Assembly (NCBI RefSeq): GCF_028389875.1
Contig: NC_084668.1
Span: forward strand, 25,030,993-25,094,992
Reading direction: 5' to 3'
From: Rhea pennata
Taxonomy: Eukaryota > Chordata > Aves > Rheiformes > Rheidae
DNA: 64,000 nt
The position numbers were made by a program, and so were the translations under genes. How positions within the stretch are numbered: position 1 is the stretch's first letter; each line of letters begins with the position of its first letter. The notes under the pieces are model-generated. The model made no database searches and was not told the origin of the DNA. It saw nothing but the letters and a program-made list of their open reading frames with translations. Positions 1 to 12,289 of the stretch are shown here, in pieces.

Positions 1-960
1 CACTTTCCTGATTCAAAAATAGGGGGCAAATCCTCACATGGGGTAACTGCCAGTGTTCCCATAAAGCCACAAGTGAGATGGTAGTTTGTGATTAGCCCCA
101 TGTACTGATGGGCCCGATAAATGAGTTTATATTACTTGCTCATAAACAAACCCAGCGCATTCCAGTGCCAAACTAGGACTCTGTATACTCACAGGCACTC
201 AGAAAATGAAAGATAACCATACTTTCTGAACTTGAAAAACTCATCACTTCCTATTTTAAACCAGTTGTCTCTCTCATAATAACTGCGTATTTTATTATGC
301 TAGCTTATGTTGGTCTTCTACCACGTCCATATAAACTGCATTTCCTACAGTCTCAAAGGACATCCTTGGTATTTCCAGAACAAAACAAAATAAAACACAC
401 CCAGAAACCACATGCACTCACAGCCCTAAAGTAAAACGATGCTAAAGGCTGGACTCAGCCTGAGGAGGTTTTGGTGTCCACTTGCCTGCTCTGGGGCTCC
501 TCTCAGCAGCAGCACTCAGGGATGTCAGGTCTCTGCCGAATGGTACCTTGTGTCATCCTGAAGTGCCTCATCACTGGTGAAACAGAGCTCCTGGGGGCAC
601 AAATATTACTCAGCCCAACAGCAGACTTTAGAAAAAGGAAGATTAAAAAGGGCTTGTGTGGGCAGAAAAGCCCTGGATATTGTTATAATTAATTGATTGT
701 TTTTATAAGCTTATGGAAAAAAGTAGAAGTGACTCAACAATGTAAATAGCAAAATGTGTGGAACGGCTATAAAGCTTAAGGACACAACAGTAGGAACTGT
801 ACTGAGTTACTGTGTTTGATTCTCATTTGTGCTATAGCAGCATTTAGAGCCCTGAGCGAGGTTTCTGGCCCCGTCACCCCAGGAGCGGTACAGGCCCAAG
901 GCACTCAGAGCTCATCGTTTCGGTATGAAGCCTGGCACATTCCGGTAGGTGGGGATGGTG
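1..960. other. Gene-free AT-rich sequence
   Basis: I see no gene here. The only frames are short and have no recognisable domain or codon pattern. The sequence is ordinary AT-rich vertebrate non-coding DNA. Confidence 0.6.
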
Positions 961-1020
961 TACGCACACAGTATGCACACATGTGCAGCACACACACACA
1001 CATGCACACACAGCTGCACT
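960..1020. repeat. Impure CA microsatellite
   Basis: The stretch is dominated by alternating CA with interruptions (TATGCACACATGTG, then a purer CA run). The reading frames across it on both strands (about 816-1094) are produced by the repeat and encode only His/Thr/Cys-rich low-complexity peptide. Alternating purine-pyrimidine of this kind can adopt Z-DNA. Confidence 0.85.
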
Positions 1021-1464
1021 GCCACATGCGTGCATCTGGGCACGTGGATGACAAATTAGGAGGTAGCTACCCATACATTTTTATTTCCTCATGAAGTGTC
1101 TCAAGCCAGGCTGCATGTACTGCATATGCTCAGGTCACAGAGGGGTTAGGGACAGAGCTACTGGCTCCCAAGGGACAGATGGAGCAAAGCCAGCATAATC
1201 CCTGAATCCAGCTCTTTAGTACTCTTCTCTGATCATGAAAAGCCCTGCGAGCTTGGAACAGAAACTTTCATCCAGCAGCTGTTTGCATATCAGAGACTAA
1301 AACTCCACGTCAAATCTGAAAGCATGATTTCTCACACAGGCTCCGGGAAGGTGGGAACTGGAATCCTTTCTCTCCATCTTGCCAGTAGCCCTGAAAGGCT
1401 CTAGCTTTCTGCTCAGGCTGCTGAGGGCTTCAGTTCCTGTGCTCTCAAGGACAGGGGTTGCCTT

Positions 1465-1580
1465 CTCCCCACTTTCTTTCTGTGTTTGTCCAGCTCCCAG
1501 CACAAATAAGGTCCTATCAGAGCAGAGCACTAGAATTACAAAAATGCTTGGTACTATTATTGTAAATATTATCAAATATT
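1465..1580 (+). repeat. Old amniote interspersed repeat tail (SINE/LINE-like)
   Basis: The order of short blocks is GTTTGTCCAGCTCCCAGCACA, then AAGGTCCTATC, then a run of ATTATTGTAAATATTAT. I recognise this from a 3' tail very common in turtles, crocodilians and birds (TGTACAGC.CCTAGCACAATGGGGTCCTG... ending in an A/T-rich simple repeat). The copy is strongly diverged. I cannot assign the family (MIR/L2-type or CR1-type) without a repeat-library search. Confidence 0.4.
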
Positions 1581-2246
1581 CTCATATACTTCTGCTCCCC
1601 ATGAGAGTTCTGACTATAAACCTGGCCAGTATGACCTGAAAACTGGAGCTGTGGCATTGCACACCTATGTGCTTGCTCTTTTTGATGTGGGAGCTGTATT
1701 CTCTCCCACAGGCTGGGGTCTTCCTCCTTCCCTTGTAGGAAACTCAAAGGGCTTCTGTTTTACAGATCTCATTCAGGCATGATTAAATTGGCCTCCAAGG
1801 AATGGGATTTAGCTGAAAGAAACCCAACTGGTATTTTTTAATCCATGCCCAAGAATCCATGCTTCATAAATAACAACTGGTAAGCCCATCACCATGCTCA
1901 GTTAGAACTCCATCAGATTAACTTCAAGTAAAAAGCATGTCTTTATCCCACTGTGATTAAATGACAGTGGGCTAATATTTTAAAAAGATTACCTTGTTCA
2001 TTTCCTCACTCTGCTTCTGTTCCATAAGTTTTCTTCTGAAAATTTTAGTGATAGAGGCACAAAAATCTGTTTCTCTTCCCTATAACACCCCCACTTACTT
2101 GTCTTTACCATGTTCTCCATGCAGCTGTTTTGTCTTTCTTTAATTGAGTAGATTTTAAGGACTTGCACCTGAACCCTTGAGCAATTCAGGGCGTAAACCT
2201 CAATAGCAGTTTCTGCATCAGGTGCAAATTTTCTGCTTCAGAGAGG

Positions 2247-2625
2247 GCATCTCTTTTGGAAAGATACAAAGTCTTGATTTAAAGACTTCAAATGATCTAC
2301 CACATCCTGCAGTAGGTTGTTCCAAAGATTAATGGCCCATGCTGGAGAAAGTGCTGCAGCTTCCAACTGCTGGCTCTTATTGTGCCTTTTTCTGTTATAC
2401 TAAATAGCTGTTTGTTATCAGAAATCTCTCTCTTATGTAGATATCTGCAGTCTTTGATTAAATCGCCTTTTAACTCTTTCTTGGGTAACTGTAACAGATT
2501 AGGGCATATTTTCCTGTTTTTTTTCCTTTGAACTTCTTTTAAACCCTTTCTATTTTCATAATATACTTTAAGACCTGATCCAATATTCTCACTAACAGTT
2601 TCATTAATGCCATACACAGATGTAA
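2247..2625 (-). mobile_element. Ancient CR1/L3-like LINE 3' fragment
   Basis: Read on the minus strand, this is the end of an old amniote CR1-family LINE. A 106-codon open frame (2297-2617) keeps the order 'LKGDLIKDCRYLH' then 'SDNKQLFSITEKG' then 'RASSWKL'. This corresponds to the known CR1/L3 block in which a rule-like 'RGDLI.D..KYLH' is followed by 'KGLFNL..KG' and 'SNGWKL'. On the plus strand, the series ATCTCTTTTGGAAAGAT, TCTTGATTTAAAGACTT, TGTTCCAAAGATTAATGG and CTTTTAACTCTTTCTTGGG matches, in order, the familiar antisense of that tail. It is decayed and truncated, with no intact domain. The frame is a fossil remnant, not a gene. Confidence 0.75.
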
Positions 2626-2629
2626 TAGC

Positions 2630-4725
2630 ATTTTTGGAAATCTAGTTAATATTAAGCATTTAAAGTTTGTCTTCACATGCTCATCAGTGGGTTGTAATGA
2701 AACTCATGTTCATTTGTTTAACTACTATTATTCCCAAGTCCATAGCAGGGCCCTGAGCTGCTCAGCAAGCTCTTCCCACCTCCCCACCAGTGCCTGTGCT
2801 CCCTTTCTGCCCGTGGTGCAGTTGAGTGACCCTGGATCAGACTGCAGTGAGAACAGCTAAGCCGTGAGCAAGAGCTGAGGCCAGCTCATGCTCAGAAGTT
2901 GCATTTCAGCCCAGGCCTTTGCCCTTAGCCCTTGCCCGAGCTATGTTTTAGATACGCCTGTGTCAGCCTTGTACCCTGCTGATCCTGTCCTGGCCTTGCT
3001 GACTTGCCTTCTCAGCTTGACCTCAGACCTGCCTGGGCCATATGGACTTGTCTGGGGTCAGTGGGCTTTTGGCAGAGCCTGGTTGCTGTCACTGCACCTA
3101 CTCTGATCTTTGGGTGCTGTGTCTCTGCCCCTGCCTGCCATGCTGTCACTCAAGGCTATGGAATAGGAGTGAACCAGGACTTGCGTCTGTGGGTCCCTAA
3201 CAAGCGATGGTGGCTTTCAGTTTCAAATTACTCAATATTATCTGTTTGTTGATTTTAGACCATTTACTGTGAATATGTTACTTTGTTGGAGTTTATGTCA
3301 GTACAATTAATTTTATCAATGGAATTGCAATTTCATTAAAAAACCCTACGATCGTGCCTGTTTGACTACACTTGCTTCCATGAAAATGTGTGGAGGAGAA
3401 TGGTCTTTGCCATCCTTTCATTATTTACTGATTGCCTCCAATATTAAGCTCCCATGACTGGGAAAATGGATCTTTTCAGATTAATAGGCCAAATGTCCAG
3501 CAGTCATTGCCTTTACCATTAAAAAATATTTGCATGCCCTTAGCTTCTTCTATAACCCTCTCAAACCCTTCCAGTTATTTGAAAAGTCATCGTGGGTAGA
3601 TCAGGGTGTCCCTTGGCATGTTCCTGTCCTAGTCTTGAGTAGAGTTGGCTAGTGCAGGGACACATTTCTCTGCTGGCTGATGGGAGGAGAAGGAAGAGCC
3701 TGCACAGGCTCATGCACCCAGCATCATTGCAGGGCGGGGGGGAGAGAGGGTGAGGTAAATTCTGTCATTAGAAGGAGTTTAAAGGGAGATAAAATATTTA
3801 TAGAAAGATCAAAGGATCGGATTTGCCGTTATTCTGCTCCTGCGACTACGACAGAAGAGTAGCCCTGGCTGTAAGCCCTCTCTCTATTATGTGTATTAAA
3901 TACTGCCTGTCTTGAACTTCTCTAATTTACACTTTACTTCATAATCCCAGCCTGGAATTACAGCCCAGGCCATTCTCCCGAACCCCCATCAATGGGAAGC
4001 TGGGAGCTTCCGACACGCGCTGGCCGTGTCGGGGGCATGCCGCTGCAAGAGCCCCATCCCAGGCACTGGGAGCTGCGGTGCCCCAGCGAGAGCCACCACC
4101 AAGCAGCCCCAGTGCCCTGTGCAGGTCCCAGCAGGCTGCACTGCTGTCCTCAGTGGCAGAGCAGGAAGGGCCCCAAAACTGCAGGGTTTGAGTCTTGCAA
4201 GAAGCATTTTCGTTCACGTGCTGGTGCAATAGCTGGAGAACGAACCCTATGTGTTTTTTTCCAAAAACAAGCACAGCAAAACTAGCCCCTGAGTGAGCAA
4301 TTACTGGTGAAAGAGCAATTGTTTTATGAGCTGAAAGACATGGGAAAGTGGTCAAAATAATCCAGACAACCTTAAAAAGAATAAGGATGAAAAATAATTG
4401 AAGGCACTAATAACCACACATGGGCAAAGTATTTTACATTCTTTCTTTCTATCTTGTTTGGAAAGACTGTCATAGTGGAAGAATATATTGATAATTTCTA
4501 TCATATTTTAGAGAAAAGTATATTGATGAACCATCTGCTGTTAGCAAAGGATGCTATTACAAGCTAATGTTACCCTTCTCAATCCATACCCAAAGTTTCA
4601 CATCTCTCTGACCTTCCTGAACTTCACTCTTCGTTTTCCCTATTGGAACCTGTTATTTGCATTAGTTCGCCAGTAAGCAAAGGGAAGGGAAACAAAGTAA
4701 TGTCCCCAATAACTTGTTTCTTAGA
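2630..4725. other. No gene seen
   Basis: Unique-looking sequence with short frames only (2888-3106, 3680-3862, 3939-4355), none with a recognisable domain. The stretch 3990-4150 is somewhat GC-richer, which is why overlapping frames appear on both strands there. Confidence 0.5.
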
Positions 4726-4727
4726 GC

Positions 4728-4800
4728 AAGATCCTACCAGTCTCCCATAGTAAAGAGGTCTGGATTAAATCAGGGCCTGTTGAAGTCAATGGGAGTTTTG
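4728..4800 (+). repeat. Old MITE-like amniote repeat fragment
   Basis: The block CAGGGCCTGTTGAAGTCAA followed by TGGGAGTTTTG matches the core of a palindromic amniote repeat whose copies read 'gggcctgat..attgaagtcaatgggagttttg'. It abuts the CpG-rich patch to its right. Family assignment is from memory of the motif, so treat it as provisional. Confidence 0.5.
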
Positions 4801-5290
4801 TGCCCCGGCGCCGCGGGTCGCAGGCTGGCACGGGGGCTGGAGAGGGGCGACGTGGAGCCGCGTTTCGGGAGCGCGAGCGCCGCGTGCGTCCGTACGTCGT
4901 GCCGTTTGCCTTGCGGACATGGCGTGCGGGAAGCGGCCGGCGGTGACTAGCGGCAACCTTGGCCGTGCACCACCGCGAGCCGCATCCGCTGCCCGGGCGG
5001 AGCAGCGTAAGAGGCTTTTCCGGAAAATGAGAGCTTAGAGGAAACGCACACTAAGGCTGGACGAATAGGTGTGCGTCCTGCATCGCCGAAATTGGACCGC
5101 TCTCCAAAACTGTCACGCGGATTTGATGTTAAAGATTGGAAAATGCTAAGCCGGCGTAAATCGTTTAGCTCGAGGGAGCGCTGCAACAGGCATCTAGCGC
5201 TTGACCTGCAAAATGAATCAAAATTAGTGCTAAGCTCTTGCTGCGTGCTGTTGCTGCTACGTACCGCAGCACGGCCTGCCTGAGCTGCAC
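4800..5290. promoter_or_regulatory. CpG island (small)
   Basis: Composition changes abruptly at 4800 from AT-rich to GC-rich with dense CpG (CCGGCGCCGCGGGTCGC, GAGCGCGAGCGCCGCG). CpG density stays raised to about 5290 although GC falls after 5000. There is no TATA box or recognisable coding exon. Frames on both strands (4714-4950, 4947-5357) are typical GC-rich shadows. It could be the promoter of an unseen transcript or an orphan regulatory CpG island. Confidence 0.55.
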
Positions 5291-5859
5291 GAGGGGTGTC
5301 TGCAGGCAGCGGTGACTTGAATCTCCCTGGATCTGGCCTATATTGATCATCTCCCACAATATCTTTGCCACAAAGCTAAAAACCACTCGTTTTAATGTTG
5401 CTTTTAGTCGTGCATCAAAAACCAATACCTATTTATATTTAAAACAAACTTACAAGGAATTTTGGGTAACAGAAAAAAGAAAGTTCAAGCCCTTTTGAAA
5501 CACAGGCTGCTCTTTATAAATGTTATTTCAAGTCCTGTGCTCTTCTATTGCCAGAGGTAGCTATCCCATCCTTAAGGCCACAGCTGGATTTGTGCGGGAG
5601 GAAAGGATTCTGCAAAACGCAGTTGTTTTGGAGGTGTTCCAAATATCGCACAGAAAAGTATCATTCCTGTTTCTGCATTTATCCCCAAATGCTGCCCTCT
5701 ATTTATATTTTGGTAGAACCCACAGTTGCTTCATTGATGGTCTCGTGATGATGATATGGTCCTCCTAAATCTGGGCTGACAACTTATTTAGGTCATGGAG
5801 TCAGAGTTTAATTTCCTCAAGTTAGATTTATTCCCACAAGCTGTGAAGAGATACGAAAG

Positions 5860-6010
5860 CACACGCCGCTTGCCGACACGGATGCAGAGCTGCAAGTCTC
5901 GGCGGTGCAGGATTTGGCTCGCGTGCCGGTGCCTCCGTTTGTCCCCTTGCGGTTTGCAAAGTGCAGAGCTGCTGCCCACCGGGGCCCTGCGCGCCACGCG
6001 CCTTGCAGAG
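5860..6010. promoter_or_regulatory. Small CpG-rich patch
   Basis: About 150 bases with clustered CpG (ACGCCGCTTGCCGACACGG, GCGCGCCACGCGCC). It is too short for a standard CpG island. It lies 600 bases beyond the 4.8-kb island and may be a flank of the same regulatory unit. Confidence 0.4.
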
Positions 6011-6089
6011 CCCAGTCTGCAGAGGGTATGACCGTACCTCATCCCAGAAACTGCAGTAAATCCTTGGCAAGAGAACACATCCTGAGTAA

Positions 6090-7260
6090 GTGAAGAGCAT
6101 AATATAGATGAAAGGATAAAATTTATTTTTATATAGCACCATTCTTCTGCAGATGTATAACTCAGATGAGAAATATCACCTATGCATATGAATAAACAAA
6201 TAAGAATTAGTTCACTGCGATTGACTAAGTTTCACCGAGAGAACATATCAGTCAGTATAATTTATTTTTCTAGAAAACCAGGAAGCTACATGAAGCTTAC
6301 TTTCTGCTATTTTTGTAATCTACCTGCCCCAAATACAGTTATTGTATTGGTCACTGAATTTAAATGATGAATTTCTCTGCTTTTAAAGCTAAGAGAAAAA
6401 GATCACTAAATTTCTTATCAGGAGATAGTGATACACTTTTCAAAAATGCACAGCATCTTGAAAGTTTGGTTTCATATCACCATTTATATTCCTGAGAAAT
6501 AGACATGTCTCTCACTCTGTAGCAGTGTTTTGTGACATTTGGATTTACAATGTTCAAGTTTAAGTCTCTAGCCCTTTGCAGTCTGTCAAAAACAGCTTCT
6601 CTGTCCATTTATTTTTGTCTTCTGCGCTCAGTCTGAATATCTTTTGTAAATTTATACTTGACAACCCTCGTATTTCAGCAGCTGGCTTTGTTTCACAATC
6701 TACCTTGCTTGCTCTGTTGCATTAGCTGAAACAACAAATTTAATCCATGATGTCAATGGTAAATTATAGCGGAGTTGTAATATATGCCTGACATCACGAA
6801 GGTCAAGGCCATGGTGAAAATACTGCAAATAATAGATCCAAAGGGTCTTCTCACAGTGGTAGTTGCTTGCTGCACATTTAGTGTTACGAGGAACAGATTA
6901 GTGCCGCATACTGCATTATGTTAGCCTTTCAGTTACAGCCGGTATAAAACTCCAGCGAATGTGAGAGAACTCCCACAACACGAATAGAGGGTCCAGAGAA
7001 GTTTGCTATGTCATTATATTTCATATTTGCTAACTGATAAATAATTAAAACAAGAATTACTTTACCGAAAATATTCATTTAAAGCACACGCTTTCCATTA
7101 CTGTAACTGTTGGGAGGGGTTGGGGGAAACATTTATTGCATACCTTGCCTAAACTACCTTGCCATTAAAGTAGCTAAATTACCTCAGTGAATTCTGAGCA
7201 CAGAAGTAGTTGATGAATTGCCTTTTGCATAAATGCACTTTCCCTTTGCTAGAACCTAAT
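6090..7260. other. No gene seen; AT-rich
   Basis: AT-rich sequence without convincing frames. It contains scattered TAAT and CAAT motifs but no strong repeat or RNA structure that I could identify by eye. Confidence 0.5.
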
Positions 7261-7267
7261 TTTGTGT

Positions 7268-7312
7268 ATAAATACACACGCGCGCGCCCGCACACACACA
7301 CGCACACACACA
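7268..7312. repeat. CA/CG alternating microsatellite
   Basis: An alternating purine-pyrimidine run: CA, then CG (CGCGCGCC), then CA again. The CG core inside a CA repeat is the classical composition for left-handed Z-DNA. Confidence 0.85.
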
Positions 7313-7814
7313 TGCTCAGAATAAAGCAACTGCTAAACTCTCTCAAGAAGAAAAATTGAAGCCTGCAATTTTCTCTGTGTAATGAACTTTTTCAAATCGT
7401 TGCTTGTGTTATAAGCATCCTCAGACTCTCTGAGGACAAGCCAAAAATGGGCTCTTCTACAGTGGTGAAAGAGCAGTTAATGAATCATTTTCTCCTGTGT
7501 GAAAGTCCTCATACCTGTTAATTTGTCCATTTTTACAGCCATTTTTTTTTTTTTAATATAAAAAATTGCTTTTAGCTGAAAAGCCAGCTTGGTGCCAAAG
7601 AGGAAAAAAGAATTCATGCCAAGTGAACCATAAACAAATTCAATGTCAATTAAATGTGTGGCACAATAAAGAGATTTCCATTCCTTCAAGCTCTCTTATT
7701 TACATTACCTGGTGTAAAGAGTATCAGCAGCCAAGGACTTTCAATCTACAGTTCATCCCTTTAAGTTAAAGTAGTCTCATTCCTCAACAGGAAAGAAGGG
7801 GGCAAATTTAAAAA

Positions 7815-8000
7815 GCCGCGGCGCATGCCTTAGGCCGGAGGACAGCTACAGCGCTGGGCTCCCGACCTGCCCTGCCTGGGTGCCTTTACGGACGCGGTGG
7901 GTTTGCTCCGCAGAGGAGTGGGTCACCTTTTGCTCCCGGTCTTTGCAGCCCTGGGTGGACGAACGCGGGTGCGGGTCGTACCTTTTGGCCTCTGTTTCAG
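7815..8000. promoter_or_regulatory. Small CpG-rich patch
   Basis: A GC-rich segment with CpGs in GCCGCGGCGCATGCC and in ACGAACGCGGGTGCGGGTCG. The first contains a near-match to the NRF1 palindrome (GCGCATGC). No supported open frame covers it. Confidence 0.4.
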
Positions 8001-8409
8001 CACAGGGCCTGAATAACCTCACAGGGAACACGCAAGGGAAAACGCTTGACCCTCCTGAACCAAGGTCTTTATATAAAAATCTGCTTTTGGGGAAATTCAG
8101 GGATTAACCACCTTTGCAGGAGCCTTGATCACCACGTGCCCCTGCCTGCGTTCCTTGCTCCTTCATTGAAATTCACGCTAGACCAAGGCGACCAAAACTT
8201 ACTGTCACTGTATTTGGTGCCCTGCACGCAATGAGCTGGCAGGTCACCTGGGTCCTGTGTCCGCACCACTTCTTGCCCGTTGTACTGCGTTTTATCAGTA
8301 CCTGTGCAGGTGAAAGTGCCCAAGGAACGGGCACGTGGATAGACAACCTGATTGCCTGTCCGGAGGCTGTTTGCCGAGGATGAGTGAGGCACCGTGATGG
8401 AAGGCAACT

Positions 8410-8428
8410 GCCCGCGCCTGCGCTTTTA
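8410..8428. promoter_or_regulatory. NRF1-like site
   Basis: GCGCCTGCGC at 8414-8423 differs by one base from the NRF1 palindrome GCGCATGCGC. NRF1 sites usually lie in CpG-island promoters. This one stands in only moderately GC-rich DNA, so function is uncertain. Confidence 0.3.
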
Positions 8429-8981
8429 ACCTCTGGGCTGGTCCCATAGTACGGGTAGTTTTCATTATAGATAATTTGCCCTGAAAGTATTGCTTTAAGG
8501 ATATTAAAAAGAACTGCAAACATTCACGGTGCTGCGATACTCTCTTACCTGCAAACCAGAACCAGAAAGCGGGGCGCGTTGCTCTTGGAACTCGTGAGCA
8601 GTCTCCATGTGGGCTGCTTCGACGACTGTGATCTCGCTCCTAAAGGAAGTTTAAATAATGCTGTTATGTGCTGATGCTCTTAGCATTTGCTTTGGTGCGT
8701 GATGTATGGCCAATGTCTGCTCCAAGAATCAACAAATGTGCATTATTCCATTAGCAATTTTCCATTTTCTACAAAGCTTTACAATTTATTAGGGTTATTT
8801 ATGTTAATGTACTAGGGCCTTATTTTACCTATTTATAATGTCTCCTTCTTTCCTCTGCCATGAAAAGCAATGACAAGTTTAGATGTTGCAGATCAGTTTG
8901 GCTTACATAACATTCATAAATGTGAATATAAAAACTGTGTCACAGAGAGTTCTGTCTAAGCTTGGATCTGCCACTTTAACT

Positions 8982-9048
8982 CAGGTGAAACTCTTACTGG
9001 CATCAAAACAAGAGTAAGGATTTTCCAGTCGTCTGCACTTGGTTTCCT
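8982..9048 (+). repeat. Old MITE-like amniote repeat fragment
   Basis: ACTCAGGTGAAACTCTTACT followed by AAGAGTAAGGATTTTCC resembles the familiar amniote repeat block 'actcaggcaaaactccc...gagtaaggactgcagg'. It is degraded. The right part is roughly the inverse of the left, as expected for the palindromic family. Confidence 0.4.
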
Positions 9049-9099
9049 GCTGTTTTTTCAGGAATGGTGGGAAATGCCAGCAATACCAGCAGAGATGGG

Positions 9100-9127
9100 G
9101 TTTTTTTTTTGTTTGTTTGTTTGTTTT
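9100..9127. repeat. T-rich / GTTT simple repeat
   Basis: A T10 run followed by four GTTT units. Ordinary simple-sequence DNA. Confidence 0.8.
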
Positions 9128-9590
9128 TTACATTAAAATCTGGGAGAAGTGTAGAAATAGGAGGATCGACAAAAGTTTTCTTGCTTCAAAGATGCGGATA
9201 AGAAAGTTTTGGTAGGAGAAGGAGGGGCTCGTAGGGAGCAATGTGGTAGTGTCCCAGAGGGTTCCTAATGCATATATATTCAACCAAAAAGTTGTTGATT
9301 TCACCGGTTATCCAGCAGCTCACTCCTGCACCATCAGTATGCAGCAAGGATACTTAGGACAAAAATTGGCTATTGAAAACTGACTGTCTTTCCTTGATTT
9401 CCACGGTGTGTGGTCTTCATGACTCCTCTGAACATTGAACATGTTATGACTGTGTAACAGACTTCCTAAATCTGTCTTTTTAAGGCAGCTCCGTTCCACC
9501 TGCCACCTTAGCTCTGCTCTTACAGCTAATTTACCGCAATGACATCACTCTGGTGCAAGTCCAGGCCCCCAGTTAGTATGATGATGTTTT

Positions 9591-9660
9591 TAGTGCTGGA
9601 TCCTAAGATTGTCTTGGATCGATGCTGGAGCATGGCTAGTTTGATCTCTGTCCAGCACTA
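9591..9660 (+). other. 70-nt inverted repeat, possible RNA hairpin
   Basis: TAGTGCTGGA at 9591-9600 is the exact reverse complement of TCCAGCACTA at 9651-9660. The two arms close a 70-nt element, the size range of a pre-miRNA. Pairing above the 10-bp base is weak (a possible GAT/ATC extension after an asymmetric bulge). I do not recognise a known microRNA seed. It may also be a decayed transposon palindrome. Confidence 0.3.
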
Positions 9661-9669
9661 CTTTAAAAG

Positions 9670-12285
9670 TATGTCAGTGGGGTGATTAGAGAGAGTTTCA
9701 CATTTCAGTATGCAAATTATTTGTGGTTTCATGATGTGTAATTTCTGTTTGTATTTTTAGCCATGCCTATGTTTCCTCTCCACATATACTGTATGCTTTT
9801 GGGAAGGTTAGCTTAACTGCTAAGCTAATAGTTTCAAGCTAATACCCATTTTATTGTTGACTTTTGAATTCTGTCATTTTTAGCTGTATCCCTGCACTTG
9901 GAAGTGGACATGTCCTTGAAAACAACAATAGAGCAAGAGTACAGTTTAGTTAGCAATTCCAATGAAAATAACATAGAAGGATGGAAATGTGCTCTGGATT
10001 TTTATGTATTGTTTCCTGACTGCAGCTTTCTCAGATGACTTTCTAACGCTATAAGAAAGGATATCTGGTCTACTTAAAATGCCTTGCTGTTAAAATAAGA
10101 ATACACTGTTTCATACATAAATCTGCTTTATCTGTGGAATGGTTTTGCTGCAGTGAATTTATTCAAATGCCTTTTGATAAGCCATAGACCACATCTGACT
10201 TCCCCTTCTTCTGCCCCAGCAGTTCGACTCAGTTTCAGCCACATCAGTTCCTAAATTCCTGTGCAAAGCACCAAAGGAGGATGCCATGCGTATGACAACC
10301 CCTTATTAAGTAGAAACTGCATCAACACTGCAGCTGTCGCTCACACAGGCCACCTAACTGCCACCAAATGCTGATGAGTGTCAGCCTCTGCTGAGGTGAC
10401 ATTGGTGGATCTCAGTGACAGAGAGCTGTGCTCTCTTTCCCGTGCCCTACACGTACCCAGTCCCAGAAGGCACCCGTGAACCCACATCCAGCAGCTTCCA
10501 ACACATTTCTACTTATTTGTCTTTTCAACTGGCTTCATTACTACTCTTGACATTTCTGAAATTATTTTTCAGATGTAAAGAAATCCTTCTCATTCTAAGG
10601 ACATTTCCAAGGCTGTGGATTATTTAGGACTCTATTGACCATGAGTATTGTTTATTTAAAGGTAAATTTCTCTAAATCATAAAGTTTAAGAGAATTTGTG
10701 GAATGAGTCATAGGCTTCAGTAGCATTTTTATTTGTTCTAAATGCCCTGAAAGGACAAGTTTCACTCCTAAAGTAACAATTCAAAGGACCCACTTTATGC
10801 TACCCAACAATGAAAAGTCTACCATTATCTTATAACACCTGTGATGTTTATGATTCTCCTTCAAATATCAGGGCTTTTTTTAAGAATCCTGATGAGATAT
10901 CATGCATGGTCATGGTCTGTTGATGGGATGACAGGGCATCTTTGGTTAGATGAAATCTGGTCCACAAGGGTAAAGTAACAGTGCAGAACACAAAGTTCAC
11001 CTTCATAGAAATAAAATGATGTCTACATTGCTGTAGCAATGCTGCTTCTTATAAAACCTGCTACTGTTTTAGCTAAATAGTAGTATCTGTACCTAATTTA
11101 GCTGAGTTGCATTTTATAATCTAGATTATTTTGGTCAACTGCTCAGAACAAAATGCTTTGTTTCATGAAATGGCTTTAAAAACATCCTAAGAGCCCCCAG
11201 ACAAGAACAGTGGCTGGGTCTGGATTCATTTTCTGAGAATTGATTAGGAAATGGGGTTTTCCAAGCTGTGGCAGTAAATGGTTAAAACCAGCAATAATCA
11301 GAAGCTAGGCCCTAGTTTGGTCCAATGGACTTGTGGATTCCTTCCATTAGAGCCTGTCCTCAGAGATTTCCTTCTGCAAGCAAATTCTCCACACCAAGAG
11401 TAATTCTTTTTCTGAGAAACAGTTCCTGAGGGGAAAGTTTTCTCGGTAGGAAGGGCCTACCATAGAGGGAGCTCCTACCGTGCCGTAAGCCCTTGTGAGC
11501 TCTTCACATCCTTCCTGATAGACAAGGAGCGTGTAGATCTAGTTGTTCAAGTGAGTCATCTAAAATTAGTAGGGGAAGAACGTCATTCAGCTTGGGAGGT
11601 CAGGTCCAGCTAGAGTTTATCTGCATCCCCCTCTTCCATGGCAGCGTGGCTCGCAGAGCACCCCCTGCCTCTGCCGTTCCTGCCCCAGCTCCTGCGGGAG
11701 CCACAGCAGCTCCTACAACTTCCACTCTTTCCAAATGGCAGCCTTTCTGAGTCGAATATAGAAATATGCCCTGCTATAAAAGGGAAAGAAAAAGAGAGTG
11801 CTGTGTTCTGCAGAAAACTCAGCTAATTAAAAAATAAGTATAAGGGAAACGTATAGCAACCAAGTGTAAACTTTGTTTCTCTTCAATCCTGTAAAACTCC
11901 AAAAAACAAACAGGCTCAGAATGTGCTCTCTGTCTCACATCTTCCAGCAACAAGAGCATTCAGAGCTCAGAGCACTGGCAGGAGGAAATTGCAGGTTGGT
12001 TCATAAAGAAAAAAAATGGAGTCATTTCTGTCTTGTTTGCAGAATTGTGTATCTTGCTAGGGCTTGAAAAACACTGCTTCGAATTTCCCATTTAAATTGT
12101 TCATATAGCAGGTAACTTCTTTGGGGAAGCTAAGAAACGAATTAAAATGTTTTCTGCGGCCACTAAAACACGCTGGAAGCAGACACTGATTATTACGCAC
12201 ATGTTATTCTTACAGATGTAACCGTATGCTGCTGTCATAAAATATTATTTGCATTGCAGCAGCACCCTAGGCTATGTCTGAAAGA
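9670..12285. other. No gene seen
   Basis: Mixed AT-rich sequence. The short frames 10415-10627, 10848-11039, 11638-11826 and 11873-12067 carry no recognised domain. A POU octamer match, ATGCAAAT, is at 9710-9717. Confidence 0.5.
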
Positions 12286-12289
12286 GGAG

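Noticed and set aside
816..1094. Frames through the CA repeat on both strands
   Set aside because: Sequence is microsatellite-derived (His/Thr and Cys/Val runs).
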